Shown: positions 7,095-14,615 of the stretch, in pieces
Position numbering within the stretch: the stretch's first letter is position 1
Layout of the letters: each line of letters starts with the position of its first letter
DNA from: an uncultured Synergistales bacterium
GTDB lineage: Bacteria > Synergistota > Synergistia > Synergistales > Aminobacteriaceae
Direction of reading: 5' to 3'
Assembly: GCA_905233515.1 (NCBI GenBank)
Contig: CAJOEQ010000002.1
Location: 13,010-28,394, forward strand
DNA: 15,385 nucleotides
Made by a program: the position numbers and the translations under genes
Notes under the pieces: generated by a model
What the model was told of the DNA's origin: nothing
Seen by the model: only the letters and a program-made list of their open reading frames with translations
Database searches by the model: none

Positions 7095-7457
7095 TTAAGA
7101 CAACACCTTTGTAATAGCCTCGATGACTCTTTCAGGCTGGAAGGGTTTGACTATGAAGTCATTTGCGCCCGCTTGAATAGCCTCGATTACCATAGGCTGC
7201 TGTCCCATTGCTGAGACCATTACGATTTTTACGCTGGGATCTAATGCCTTGATTGCTTTTACCGCGTCGATTCCGTTCATTTCAGGCATTGTAATATCCA
7301 TTGTGATAATATCTGGCTTGTATTTCTGGAAAGCCGCGACTCCTGCTTTGCCGTTCTCAGCCTCTGCAACGACCTCAAAATCGTTCTTTGTGAGTATATC
7401 TTTTAACATCATGCGCATAAAAGCTGCATCATCGACTATTAAAACTTTTTTGCCCAT
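7095..7457 (-). CDS. cheY: Chemotaxis response regulator CheY
   Basis: A 120-residue stand-alone receiver domain. It has the acidic pair Asp9-Asp10, the phospho-acceptor Asp54 in ITMDITMPEMNG, Ser82 in VMVSAMG at the switch position and Lys104 in FIVKPF, so all catalytic residues are present. When phosphorylated by CheA, CheY binds FliM/FliY at the flagellar switch and changes motor behaviour. Its place between fliY and fliO is the order known from Bacillus and related flagellar operons, supporting a chemotaxis role over a generic receiver. The ATG has AAAGGAG about 10 bases upstream. A candidate promoter lies in the 89-base gap before it. Confidence 0.95.
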   Translation of the reverse strand: MGKKVLIVDDAAFMRMMLKDILTKNDFEVVAEAENGKAGVAAFQKYKPDIITMDITMPEMNGIDAVKAIKALDPSVKIVMVSAMGQQPMVIEAIQAGANDFIVKPFQPERVIEAITKVLS

Positions 7458-7519
7458 TATATAAAACTCTCCTTTGCAATATCACATTTATATAAATTAC
7501 TGGAAAATTTTTCACTTGC

Positions 7520-7528
7520 ATTATAACA
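7520..7528 (-). promoter_or_regulatory. Candidate extended -10 promoter upstream of cheY
   Basis: The minus strand reads TGTTATAAT, a perfect extended -10 element (TGn then TATAAT), with A/T tracts immediately upstream that could act as an UP-like element. No good -35 hexamer is seen. It would give an RNA starting about 55 bases before cheY, allowing cheY-fliOPQR-flhB to be expressed separately from the upstream genes. Confidence 0.45.
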
Positions 7529-7546
7529 CGAAAAATTTAAAATTTT

Positions 7547-8599
7547 TTATGACGCTGCCCTTGAAGCTCCGCCGGGTATAATATCAGTTATTCTCACGCC
7601 GAAATTTTCATCTATTACAACGACTTCACCATGAGCTATTAATTTGCCGTTTACAAGAATATCTACAGGTTCACCGGCCATTTTGTCGAGTTCGACGACA
7701 GCTCCGGCAGTTAACGCAAGAATTTCCGATACACTTTTACGAGCTTTGCCAAGTTCGACAGTTACACGCACGGGAATATCAGCAATTAAATCTATAGGAC
7801 TCGGAGTCCCACCGCCGCCGCCTCCTCCTAAAGGCTGAAAAGCTGCAGGTCTCACGTCAACAGCAGGCCCCGCGTTCTGTCTACCTCCCATTGCTCCCCC
7901 ACCTCCCATAGGATTATTTGCTGCGGCTTGAGGTTCGGGCGACTTCTTACCGCTCATTGTTTCTGCAATGTCTAAAGCCGTATCTAATGGTAAACACGTC
8001 CAAATATTAAACGGTGTCAGGCCGTCAATTACTACATTAACGGGACTCGCCCATATTTTTGCCTCAGCAGGTTCAAGAGAAAACGCCCGCCATTCTGCCT
8101 CACCTAGTGCCGAGCTCGTATTTTCCGGCATTAAACGACGACCGCCAAGCAAACCGCTTAGACTCGTAAATGCTGAGCCTACAACTTGACTCAAACCTTC
8201 CTGCGCCGCGTTCCAGTATAAATCACTCGGATCAGGCAATTGCGAGCCGTTACCGCCCATCATTAAATCTGCGAGTGTTAAAGCTCCCTTTTGATCTACA
8301 ACTAATGCTAAAGGTTTATCATCAAAGCCCCCGAAAGTATTCGAGAATAAAAACGGGATTTCAGAAAATTTTTTAGCAAAATCAATCTGTGTTAAGACTT
8401 CAGCTTTACCGACATTTGTTGTAACATTTTTGCCCGCGAGCATGTTTATAACGCTGTTCTCGGAATTTGCAAAAACATCGGCAACTTTTGCTAACTGTTC
8501 TGTATTCTCGCTTGAAAGTTCTTCGACATCGCCTAAATCTCCGCCTCCTCCTGAAAGAAGCGCGTTTATTTCGTCAGGACTCAATAAATCATCGGGCAT
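7547..8599 (-). CDS. fliY: Flagellar motor switch protein FliY (FliN-type with CheC-like middle domain)
   Basis: A 350-residue FliY-type switch protein, far longer than plain FliN (about 100-140). The N-terminal LLSPDEINALLSGG (residues 5-18) is the short motif that binds CheY in FliY and FliM. Residues about 35-220 form a CheC-like middle region. A glycine-rich, low-complexity linker (about 220-265, including a run of seven glycines) leads to a C-terminal SpoA/FliN domain (about 268-345, SPIDLIADIPVRVTVELGKA) that builds the C-ring. The CheC phosphatase pattern D/S-x3-E-x2-N is degenerate at both sites: Asp41/Asn45/Asn48 in the first and Asn130/Glu134/Ser137 in the second. CheY-P phosphatase activity is therefore doubtful. 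An AGAGGAG site precedes the ATG. Confidence 0.93.
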   Translation of the reverse strand: MPDDLLSPDEINALLSGGGGDLGDVEELSSENTEQLAKVADVFANSENSVINMLAGKNVTTNVGKAEVLTQIDFAKKFSEIPFLFSNTFGGFDDKPLALVVDQKGALTLADLMMGGNGSQLPDPSDLYWNAAQEGLSQVVGSAFTSLSGLLGGRRLMPENTSSALGEAEWRAFSLEPAEAKIWASPVNVVIDGLTPFNIWTCLPLDTALDIAETMSGKKSPEPQAAANNPMGGGGAMGGRQNAGPAVDVRPAAFQPLGGGGGGGTPSPIDLIADIPVRVTVELGKARKSVSEILALTAGAVVELDKMAGEPVDILVNGKLIAHGEVVVIDENFGVRITDIIPGGASRAAS

Positions 8600-8615
8600 T
8601 AATTAATCTCTCCTC

Positions 8616-9644
8616 TCATTTAGATTCAGATTTATTATTAGAAATCTCGGCAGGTATTTCCGGCATTTCCTGCGTCAAAACTTGAGTCAATTCTACGGCC
8701 ATATGTCCCCTCATAGTGCCGGGCTTGGCCTTGAATCTTATTTGATTACCGACTCGAACGTCAATATCAGAATCTTTCAGCTCGTCAAGTCTTATAACAT
8801 CTCCGGCCTGAAGAGCGTAGACATCACTCAATGACAAAACAGTATGACCTAACTCCATAGCCATAGGCATACGAATTTGACGGACGGAATTATTAAGCCA
8901 AATTTTCATCTCGTCGTCGGCTTTATGACTCGTTGATGCGTACCACTGCTGAGATGATAATCTATCCATGATAGGCTCAATCAGGAAATAAGGAAAGCAA
9001 AGACTGACCATCCCTTCAACGTCAGCAACTTTTAATTTCATGATGACGACTAAGACCATATCACTAGGTGAGCAGATTTGCACAAAAAACGGGTTGCTCT
9101 CCATGCTCTCAAATCTAAATCTTACGTCAACAACAGTGCTCCAGCTGTCTTCTAGTAATTCAAGAATTCGCATGATTACCCGTTCTATTACAGTTTTCTC
9201 TATATCAGTGAGTTCGCGTATATTTCCGGAAAAAGTCCCGCGCCCGCCCAGCATTCTATCAATAATCGTGAAGACTAAAGCGGGGTTAATTTCAATTAAC
9301 ATACTGCCTTCAAACGGGTGCATTTCGATCATGCCTATAACTGTAGGCTGTACCATGTAATTTACAAATTCTTCATATGCTAGCTGCTCAACTGAGGCAA
9401 TTTCAGCATTTACAAGCGAACGAATCAAAGTCGATAAAACCGTCGTCATCTGCCGCGCAAAAGATTCATGAATCATTTGTATAGCTCGTAATTGATCCTT
9501 GCTGAACTTGTCAGGCCGCTTGAAGTCATAAACTTTTAATTTTGCGTACTCTTCGGCCTTGCTTGCTATCTCGTTAATATCTGCACCGCTTGAAATATTA
9601 TTTAACAGTGCATCAATAGCTTCTTGTGATAATACGTCCGGCAT
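8616..9644 (-). CDS. fliM: Flagellar motor switch protein FliM
   Basis: A 342-residue FliM of usual length. The CheY-P binding motif VLSQEAIDALL is at residues 4-14. The middle domain contains the MLGGRG motif (131-136), which lies at the FliM-FliG interface and controls rotation switching. The C-terminal part (about 255-325) is the SpoA domain that packs with FliY/FliN. With FliG (not in the window) and FliY it forms the cytoplasmic C-ring. GGGGGTG lies directly before the ATG, between fliL and fliM. It sits 15 bases after fliL and 16 before fliY. Confidence 0.96.
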   Translation of the reverse strand: MPDVLSQEAIDALLNNISSGADINEIASKAEEYAKLKVYDFKRPDKFSKDQLRAIQMIHESFARQMTTVLSTLIRSLVNAEIASVEQLAYEEFVNYMVQPTVIGMIEMHPFEGSMLIEINPALVFTIIDRMLGGRGTFSGNIRELTDIEKTVIERVIMRILELLEDSWSTVVDVRFRFESMESNPFFVQICSPSDMVLVVIMKLKVADVEGMVSLCFPYFLIEPIMDRLSSQQWYASTSHKADDEMKIWLNNSVRQIRMPMAMELGHTVLSLSDVYALQAGDVIRLDELKDSDIDVRVGNQIRFKAKPGTMRGHMAVELTQVLTQEMPEIPAEISNNKSESK

Positions 9645-9659
9645 TCATTCACCCCCGTT

Positions 9660-10118
9660 TTACTGCAAAACTATGCTCTCAAATAAGACATTCACAATAG
9701 GAGCTTCTCCGCCCACGTCCGGCAGCATTCGATTTAATGAGCGTTTTATATCGCCTGCAAATTGTAACGTGCCTTCTGCGCTTGTCAAATCATCATAGAC
9801 TCTATCTTTTATGAGCATAAAAATTTCGTTGCGTATTCTCGTGAGCCAGCCGGGACTCTGAATCATTGCGCTTGCTCCGTCCTTCTCTACGAGTTCAAGA
9901 GACAGCCCGAAACTTATTACATGACGGCCAGCTCCTGCAAGATTGCTTGTAAATTCTCCGATTGAGACTATTGGCCCGGGATTCTGAATTACTTTTCCTT
10001 GTCCGATTCCGTTATTGTCGTCCTTAGGTGCCATTGTGCGGCCTAAAAGCAAGCCCCCGCCGAAACCTGCTCCGAACATTACAAGCCCTACTACTAGAAA
10101 TATTATAATGCGCTTCAT
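9660..10118 (-). CDS. fliL: Flagellar basal body-associated protein FliL
   Basis: A 152-residue single-pass inner-membrane protein. A hydrophobic, glycine-rich helix spans about residues 4-26, followed by a short charged linker and a periplasmic FliL domain (about 50-152) with the family-like FTSNLAG and RNEIFMLIKDR segments and a C-terminal VNVLFESIVLQ. FliL surrounds the MotAB stator and supports torque generation. It lies between motB and fliM as in many flagellar operons. A GGAAGGAG site overlaps the end of the gap after motB with a rather long spacing to the ATG. Confidence 0.9.
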   Translation of the reverse strand: MKRIIIFLVVGLVMFGAGFGGGLLLGRTMAPKDDNNGIGQGKVIQNPGPIVSIGEFTSNLAGAGRHVISFGLSLELVEKDGASAMIQSPGWLTRIRNEIFMLIKDRVYDDLTSAEGTLQFAGDIKRSLNRMLPDVGGEAPIVNVLFESIVLQ

Positions 10119-10140
10119 TTATTATATATTTGCTCCTTCC

Positions 10141-10869
10141 TTAACGTTTTGGATATTGAGATAAGAATACTAATTCTACACGGCGATTTAAAGCTCTATG
10201 CTGCGGGCTGTCATTCGGGACTATTGGCTGAGTCGAACTAAAACCGACCGCTTGCAATTTTAACGGATCAAAGCCGCCGAATTTTTCGAGATAACTTGCA
10301 ACAACAGCAGCACGCATTGAAGAGAGTCCCCAGTTATCGCGGTAAATTCCACCGTTGAGGACTCCCGAGTCCGTATGACCTTCAACAGCTACAGCCGGGA
10401 CTCTGTCTCTAGTTAATTCCGAAATTTTATATAATGCCCGCTGGCCTTCTGGTCTTAATTCTGCACGTCCGGGAGTAAATAAAAATTGATCGCTGATTGA
10501 GACTGATACACCGCGTTGATTTATTGAGACTTGAATCTCTCGTGTTAGATTTTCGCTGCGTAAATAAGAATTCAACGTGTAAGCTACATGACGCGTATCA
10601 AGTTCGACTCTTTCACTTGCGCCGGGGCTGACTCCCTGTTCACCGCTTTTATTAGGATCTGTAGACTCTTCAGTAGTAACGCCGCCCTTGAGGACTCCGA
10701 GTGATCCCCTTAACGATAATAAAGCCTTCTGAAATTTTTGCGAATCCACTGACGACATAGCAAATAATAATATAAAGAAACATAATATCAGCGTAACCAT
10801 ATCGCCGTAAGTTCCCATATAAAAGGGTGCTGATAATCCGGGCTCTTCAGGTTTTTTCTGACGTGCCAT
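10141..10869 (-). CDS. motB: Flagellar stator protein MotB
   Basis: A 242-residue MotB. The single N-terminal helix follows APFYMGTYGDMVTLILCF, where Asp23 is the ion-binding aspartate essential for torque. A linker rich in Ser, Glu and Gly is followed by an OmpA-like peptidoglycan-binding domain (about 120-240) with VAVEGHTDSG and a C-terminal NRRVELVFL. The protein anchors the MotAB stator to the cell wall. Whether protons or sodium drive the motor cannot be decided here. The start is 3 bases after motA, with GGAGGAGGG inside the motA end, indicating translational coupling. Confidence 0.95.
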   Translation of the reverse strand: MARQKKPEEPGLSAPFYMGTYGDMVTLILCFFILLFAMSSVDSQKFQKALLSLRGSLGVLKGGVTTEESTDPNKSGEQGVSPGASERVELDTRHVAYTLNSYLRSENLTREIQVSINQRGVSVSISDQFLFTPGRAELRPEGQRALYKISELTRDRVPAVAVEGHTDSGVLNGGIYRDNWGLSSMRAAVVASYLEKFGGFDPLKLQAVGFSSTQPIVPNDSPQHRALNRRVELVFLSQYPKR

Positions 10870-10872
10870 TTA

Positions 10873-11646
10873 TTAGCCCTCCTCCTGATTGAAGGCTTCT
10901 CTCATTGCAGGCGGCAAATAAACTTTTAATTTTTCCTCGACTATTCGCGGGTTTTCACCGGCCTGAATCGCTAAAATTCCTTCTACCATGAGTTCCATAG
11001 ATTTGACTTCTTCGGCACTTCTCGCAGCTAATTTCTTACTCACAGGAGATCCGAACATGTTAGCCATCATTGAGCCGTACATTGTAGTAATTAATGCAAC
11101 CGCCATACCAGGACCGAGCGCGCTGACATCCTGCAAATTTCCTAACATTGCTATGAGTCCTATTAACGTCCCTATCATTCCGAAAGACGGCGCAAATTCC
11201 GTCAAGTTATCAAAGACTGCTTTATTTGCTGAGTGCCTATCTTCAAAATTTCCGATTTCAGTATCAAGAATAGCCCGCACTAATTCCGGATCTGTTCCGT
11301 CGACGACTAATTGCATGGCTTTTTTCATGAAATCGCTTTCTACTTCTGCAATATCGGCCTCAAGAGCTAATAAACCTTCTCGGCGTGCCTTCTCTGCAAA
11401 ACTTACTATCATTTGTACCATGCCGACTAAGTCCCTTTGCTGCGTAAAAAATACATTTTTCATACAGCCTGTTATAGCTTTTAAACGCGGCCCGGGATTT
11501 GATATAACAGTAGCTCCTATTGCTCCGCCGATTGTGATCATCAATGAAGGAACATCAAAATATGCGCCTATATTTCCGCCCGAAGCCATTGATGCAATAA
11601 CTAATATCCATGTTGCGAGAAATCCTATCAGACTTGTTAAATCCAA
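10873..11646 (-). CDS. motA: Flagellar stator protein MotA
   Basis: A 257-residue MotA with four membrane segments (about 5-22, 32-50, 148-168 and 180-200). The cytoplasmic loop has the conserved charged residues in ARREGLLALE (Arg88 and Glu96, equivalent to the residues that interact with FliG), and the third helix starts with FAPSFGMIGTLIGLIAML, including the conserved proline. MotA and MotB form the ion channel that drives rotation. The start is TTG, supported by GAGGTGA 7 bases upstream; no ATG occurs near the N-terminus. It follows flbD by 29 bases. Confidence 0.95.
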   Translation of the reverse strand: MDLTSLIGFLATWILVIASMASGGNIGAYFDVPSLMITIGGAIGATVISNPGPRLKAITGCMKNVFFTQQRDLVGMVQMIVSFAEKARREGLLALEADIAEVESDFMKKAMQLVVDGTDPELVRAILDTEIGNFEDRHSANKAVFDNLTEFAPSFGMIGTLIGLIAMLGNLQDVSALGPGMAVALITTMYGSMMANMFGSPVSKKLAARSAEEVKSMELMVEGILAIQAGENPRIVEEKLKVYLPPAMREAFNQEEG

Positions 11647-11653
11647 AACGTGT

Positions 11654-11660
11654 TCACCTC
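11654..11660 (-). promoter_or_regulatory. Ribosome binding site fixing the TTG start of motA
   Basis: The minus strand reads GAGGTGA, 7 bases before the TTG at 11646-11644, within the flbD-motA gap. It justifies the non-ATG start. Confidence 0.65.
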
Positions 11661-11675
11661 TGTATTAATTTCGCG

Positions 11676-11897
11676 TTATTCTCGTGATTCGTCAGCTGTA
11701 TTTGCGATTATACACGTATAACCCGCTGCTTTTCTGAAGGCTATAATTTTTTTGTATACGTCCTTCACTTTTTCGCGCACTATATATCTATGTCCATTAA
11801 GCAAACGCAATACAGTATCAGGCGTTACATCTATGGTCTCTATCATGTCGGAATTTAACAAAAACGCTTCCCCGTTCAGACGATGTACTTCAATCAT
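11676..11897 (-). CDS. flbD: FlbD family flagellar protein
   Basis: A 73-residue cytoplasmic protein of the small FlbD family often found next to motA in spirochaetes, clostridia and Synergistota. It is unrelated to the Caulobacter regulator of the same name. The N-terminus MIEVHRLNGEAFLLNSDMIE and the following TPDTVLRLLNGHRYIVRE are typical of the family. The biochemical role is not established; proximity to motAB suggests a flagellar function. It is the first conserved gene of the leftward flagellar operon. Its own GAAGGAG site is about 14 bases from the ATG, longer than ideal, while a possible short leader ORF ends directly at this ATG. Confidence 0.88.
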   Translation of the reverse strand: MIEVHRLNGEAFLLNSDMIETIDVTPDTVLRLLNGHRYIVREKVKDVYKKIIAFRKAAGYTCIIANTADESRE

Positions 11898-11954
11898 TTA
11901 TTTAACGCCAGCTCCTTCACTTGAAATTATTATATTTATCACGTATAAATACAT
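11898..11954 (-). CDS. Possible 18-codon leader peptide ORF upstream of flbD
   Basis: On the minus strand an ATG at 11954-11952 follows GGGGAG (11966-11961) by 6 bases, a better ribosome site than that of flbD. It encodes MYLYVINIIISSEGAGVK and stops with TAA directly against the flbD ATG, in the same frame. It could be a translated leader that couples translation to flbD. No family is recognisable, the sequence is A/T-rich, and a chance ORF of this size is plausible. Confidence 0.3.
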   Translation of the reverse strand: MYLYVINIIISSEGAGVK

Positions 11955-11991
11955 TATTAACTCCCCGAAATATTTAGCAATTTTATTTTTA

Positions 11992-12000
11992 TGGGATAAT
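11992..12000 (+). promoter_or_regulatory. Candidate extended -10 promoter for the GAF-like gene
   Basis: The plus strand reads TGGGATAAT, matching TGn followed by a 5-of-6 -10 hexamer. No convincing -35 is seen (TTAGCA lies 15 bases upstream of the hexamer). It would start an RNA about 80 bases before the ATG at 12086 and lies within 20 bases of a candidate leftward promoter. Confidence 0.3.
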
Positions 12001-12010
12001 TCATTAATAT

Positions 12011-12016
12011 ATTATA
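12011..12016 (-). promoter_or_regulatory. Candidate -10 element for the leftward flagellar operon
   Basis: A perfect TATAAT occurs on the minus strand about 115 bases before flbD, with only a poor -35 at the proper distance. No sigma-28 (FliA) pattern (TAAA, then GCCGATAA) was found. The 188-base region 11898-12085 otherwise holds only A/T-rich sequence and the possible leader ORF. Confidence 0.35.
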
Positions 12017-12085
12017 CGATTTTGAAGTTAAAAAGCGATAAAATAAACAAAGAAAAATTTTGCCGGAGGGTGTGAATTTAAATCA

Positions 12086-13471
12086 ATGTCAGAAAATATT
12101 AACGAACTGTATAACAAAATAGATTTCTTAGTCAACGGCGGCGCGCTCAAAAGTTTAACAGACTTTCTTGACTCTAAATCTATACGCGCAATTATCGTAC
12201 AGCCTTCAGGGATTGACAAATTAAATGTCTTAGAAGCAGCCGGAATCGTTCCTGACAGCTTGACAATCGAAAATAATATCTCGCAATTTTTTACACATAA
12301 TATCGTAAAAGAATCTTTTGAGCTTGATTACTCGGAAGACTCTAACGCTTGGCCGGTTGTTGTGAGAATCAGAGGCGAACACTGGGAAATTTTTATAATG
12401 CTCAAGGATAAGCCGGAAAATATTAATGAATTTCTTGACGAGTTAAAACCCTATGCGGGATTGTTAAGACTTTGGCAAATTTTTATTAATATTTCAGCCA
12501 GTGAGAAAAAATTATCAAGACTATCTTATATGATTCTTGCTACAAAAAATACTCTCGCGTCAATCTTTGAGCCCATGCCCTTGCAATATTTCGCGTCATT
12601 CTTGACTGATGTCTTGCAAGAAAGTTTATTCCCGAAATCTATAGCAATTCTCCGCGACGAGGGGAATTATTTGACTGTCTTTAACGGAAAAGCTGACAAT
12701 ATCCCCGAAAGAAATGGGATTTACTCATCGCAGATTTTGCCGCCCGCTCCAGTAATCACAAAGAATGACTCACCGTTTGAAATTGTTTTGCCGGTTGCAG
12801 AAGGAGGAGTCAGACTCTTTTGTGTTATGAACTGGGACGAATTGCCAGATGAGCAGACTATGAATTTTTTAGAGCTGCTTGGAAATTTGGCCGTCCGAGC
12901 TATAGCAATTAATAATTTACGCCTTCAATCTCAACAGGCTGAAGCAAATATTTCTACGGGAGAATTTACTGTATTATCACTCTCTAACGTGCTAAAAGTT
13001 TTGCGGAATTCCGAGAATAAAGGCCGCTTTCTTTCTTTACTCGTTGAAATTTTTATCGAACAGTGCCGCATGCCTAATTGTTTATTAGCAATCTGGAACA
13101 ACGCCCGCAAAGGTTATACACTCTCAGAACGCCGCACGGGACATTTCAGGAGCAATATAGATCCTACATTATTGCCGTCAACTGATGGGCCAGTCTCACA
13201 CGACAAAATAAGCGATGCAGTTTACGATTTGGAAAAAAGTTCAGCGGACTCAATTTTCAGATCTTGGGGCTTGGCCGGCTGTCCTTGGAAAGATATTTTA
13301 AAGTCTTCATCAATGAAGTATATCTTCCCGATTTGTGATGATTCTGCGCTCGTTGGAATTATAGCACTGGGAGCAGGTAAAGAAGGCCGCAATGTTTTAG
13401 ACCGTGCACAGCTTGCTTCATTGGAATTAATAGCACAATTTGCCGCCTATGAATTTAGAAGGTTTGAATAA
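12086..13471 (+). CDS. GAF-domain-like protein of unknown function
   Basis: A 461-residue soluble protein I cannot assign to a named gene. Two regions end in helix-rich stretches typical of GAF sensor domains: one at about 165-285 (VRLFCVMNWDELPDEQTMNF, then LLGNLAVRAIAINNLRLQ) and one at about 300-461 (IFPICDDSALVGIIALGAG, then DRAQLASLELIAQFAAYEF). The first 160 residues resemble nothing I recognise. No transmembrane segment, kinase, GGDEF, EAL, phosphatase or DNA-binding motif is visible, so it may sense a ligand and act by protein contact. GGAGGG lies 15 bases before the ATG, unusually far. Its end overlaps the start of dxs by 23 bases, so the two are likely co-transcribed. It is transcribed away from the flagellar operon; a link to motility is speculative. 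Confidence 0.6.
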   Translation: MSENINELYNKIDFLVNGGALKSLTDFLDSKSIRAIIVQPSGIDKLNVLEAAGIVPDSLTIENNISQFFTHNIVKESFELDYSEDSNAWPVVVRIRGEHWEIFIMLKDKPENINEFLDELKPYAGLLRLWQIFINISASEKKLSRLSYMILATKNTLASIFEPMPLQYFASFLTDVLQESLFPKSIAILRDEGNYLTVFNGKADNIPERNGIYSSQILPPAPVITKNDSPFEIVLPVAEGGVRLFCVMNWDELPDEQTMNFLELLGNLAVRAIAINNLRLQSQQAEANISTGEFTVLSLSNVLKVLRNSENKGRFLSLLVEIFIEQCRMPNCLLAIWNNARKGYTLSERRTGHFRSNIDPTLLPSTDGPVSHDKISDAVYDLEKSSADSIFRSWGLAGCPWKDILKSSSMKYIFPICDDSALVGIIALGAGKEGRNVLDRAQLASLELIAQFAAYEFRRFE

Positions 13472-14615
13472 TAATAAATTCTTAAAACCTGGATTCACTC
13501 ACAAGGATTTATTAAATTTAAGCGAGAAAGATTTGCCCGTGCTGGCTGAAGAAGTGCGGGCAGTTATTATTGATACCGTCAAGAAAAACGGCGGGCATTT
13601 AGGCTCTTCACTCGGAGTAGTTGAGCTTACAATTGCAATGCTGCGGAAATTTGACCCCTTCAATGACAGAATTATATTTGATGTCGGTCATCAGTCTTAT
13701 CCGTATAAAATTTTGACAGATAGATTTGATCAATTTCACACGTTGAGACTCAAAGATGGAATTTCAGGATTTCCCCGGAGAAATGAGTCGCCCTGCGATC
13801 ACTTTAATACAGGACACAGCAGCACTTCAATATCTGCCGCATTGGGATATGCTAAAGCGAGAGATCTATTACACGAAAATAGACACGTTATAGCATTCAT
13901 AGGGGACGCGTCATTAATTAACGGTCTGGCACTGGAAGCACTTAATTACGTTCACGAGACTAAGACGAAATTAATTATAATACTCAACGATAACAGGCAT
14001 TCAATAAGTAACAGAGTCGGCGGTTTTTCCACGATTTTAGCTCGTCTATCAGCAAATTCAACTTATAAACGAATCAAAAACGCAATACGAAAATATACGC
14101 CTGTCAGATTCAGCAAAGCACTTGAAAAAGTTCGCGACCTAATCAAGAAAATAATCAAGCCTCACAATATTTTTGACGATTTAGACATAAATTACTGGGG
14201 GCCCTTTGATGGTCATGACATCAAGAATGCTGAAAAAATGCTGGAGCTTGCGAAAAATTTTGACAGACCTGTTTTATTACATTTCAACACAGTTAAAGGC
14301 AAGGGATTCAAGCCCGCAGAAGAAGACCCTACGAAATATCATCAACTTTCACCGGCGAATGAGAAAAAAGCACGCACATGGAGTGAAGCAGCCTCAGAAA
14401 TTGCCGAAGAATTTGCCATAAATGACCCTCGTATAATTTGCTTTACTGCGGCAATGTCAACAGGAGTAAAACTCGAAAAATTTTCGCGTCAATCTGTGAT
14501 GTGGGAATTGCAGAAAGTCATATGCTTACAATGGCTGCGGGACTTGCTGCGGGAGGTATGCGCCCATGGGTGTTTATTTATTCAACTTTTTTGCAGCGCG
14601 CTATGGATCAATTAA
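13449..14615 (+). pseudogene. dxs: 1-deoxy-D-xylulose-5-phosphate synthase, 5' part upstream of a frameshift
   Basis: DXS condenses pyruvate and glyceraldehyde 3-phosphate with thiamine diphosphate in the first step of the MEP isoprenoid pathway. This frame gives the N-terminal two thirds. His50 lies in NGGHLGSSLG, DVGHQSYPYKI and TGHSSTSISAALG match the family, and the ThDP/metal motif is GDASLINGLALEALN (from about residue 152, with ILNDN after it). The GPFDGHD and KGKGFKPAEEDPTKYH stretches follow. Homology runs through FTAAMSTGVKLEKFSRQ, ending at about 14492, then changes to about 40 unrelated residues and a stop at 14615. The ATG at 13449 lies inside the preceding gene; a TTG at 13440 is an alternative. 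If the frameshift is real the enzyme is probably non-functional. Confidence 0.85.

Noticed and set aside
7809..7840. The CCGCCGCC/CCTCCT run as a DNA repeat element
   Set aside because: It encodes the polyglycine part of the FliY linker and is explained as a protein low-complexity region.
12072..12122. A short ORF from GTG at 12072 overlapping the start of the GAF-like gene
   Set aside because: The GGAGG is only 2-3 bases from this GTG and the 16-codon product resembles nothing; it is most likely a chance frame.
14438..14497. Independent start at 14438 making the dxs 3' part a separate, split-transketolase-like gene
   Set aside because: The break lies inside the pyrimidine-binding domain, not at a domain boundary; the first residues are not family-like and no ribosome site is seen.
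14475..14497. Programmed -1 frameshifting in dxs at GAAAAATTTTC
   Set aside because: The run is not in the correct phase for tandem slippage (0-frame codons AAA TTT), and slippage would not restore the roughly four missing residues.
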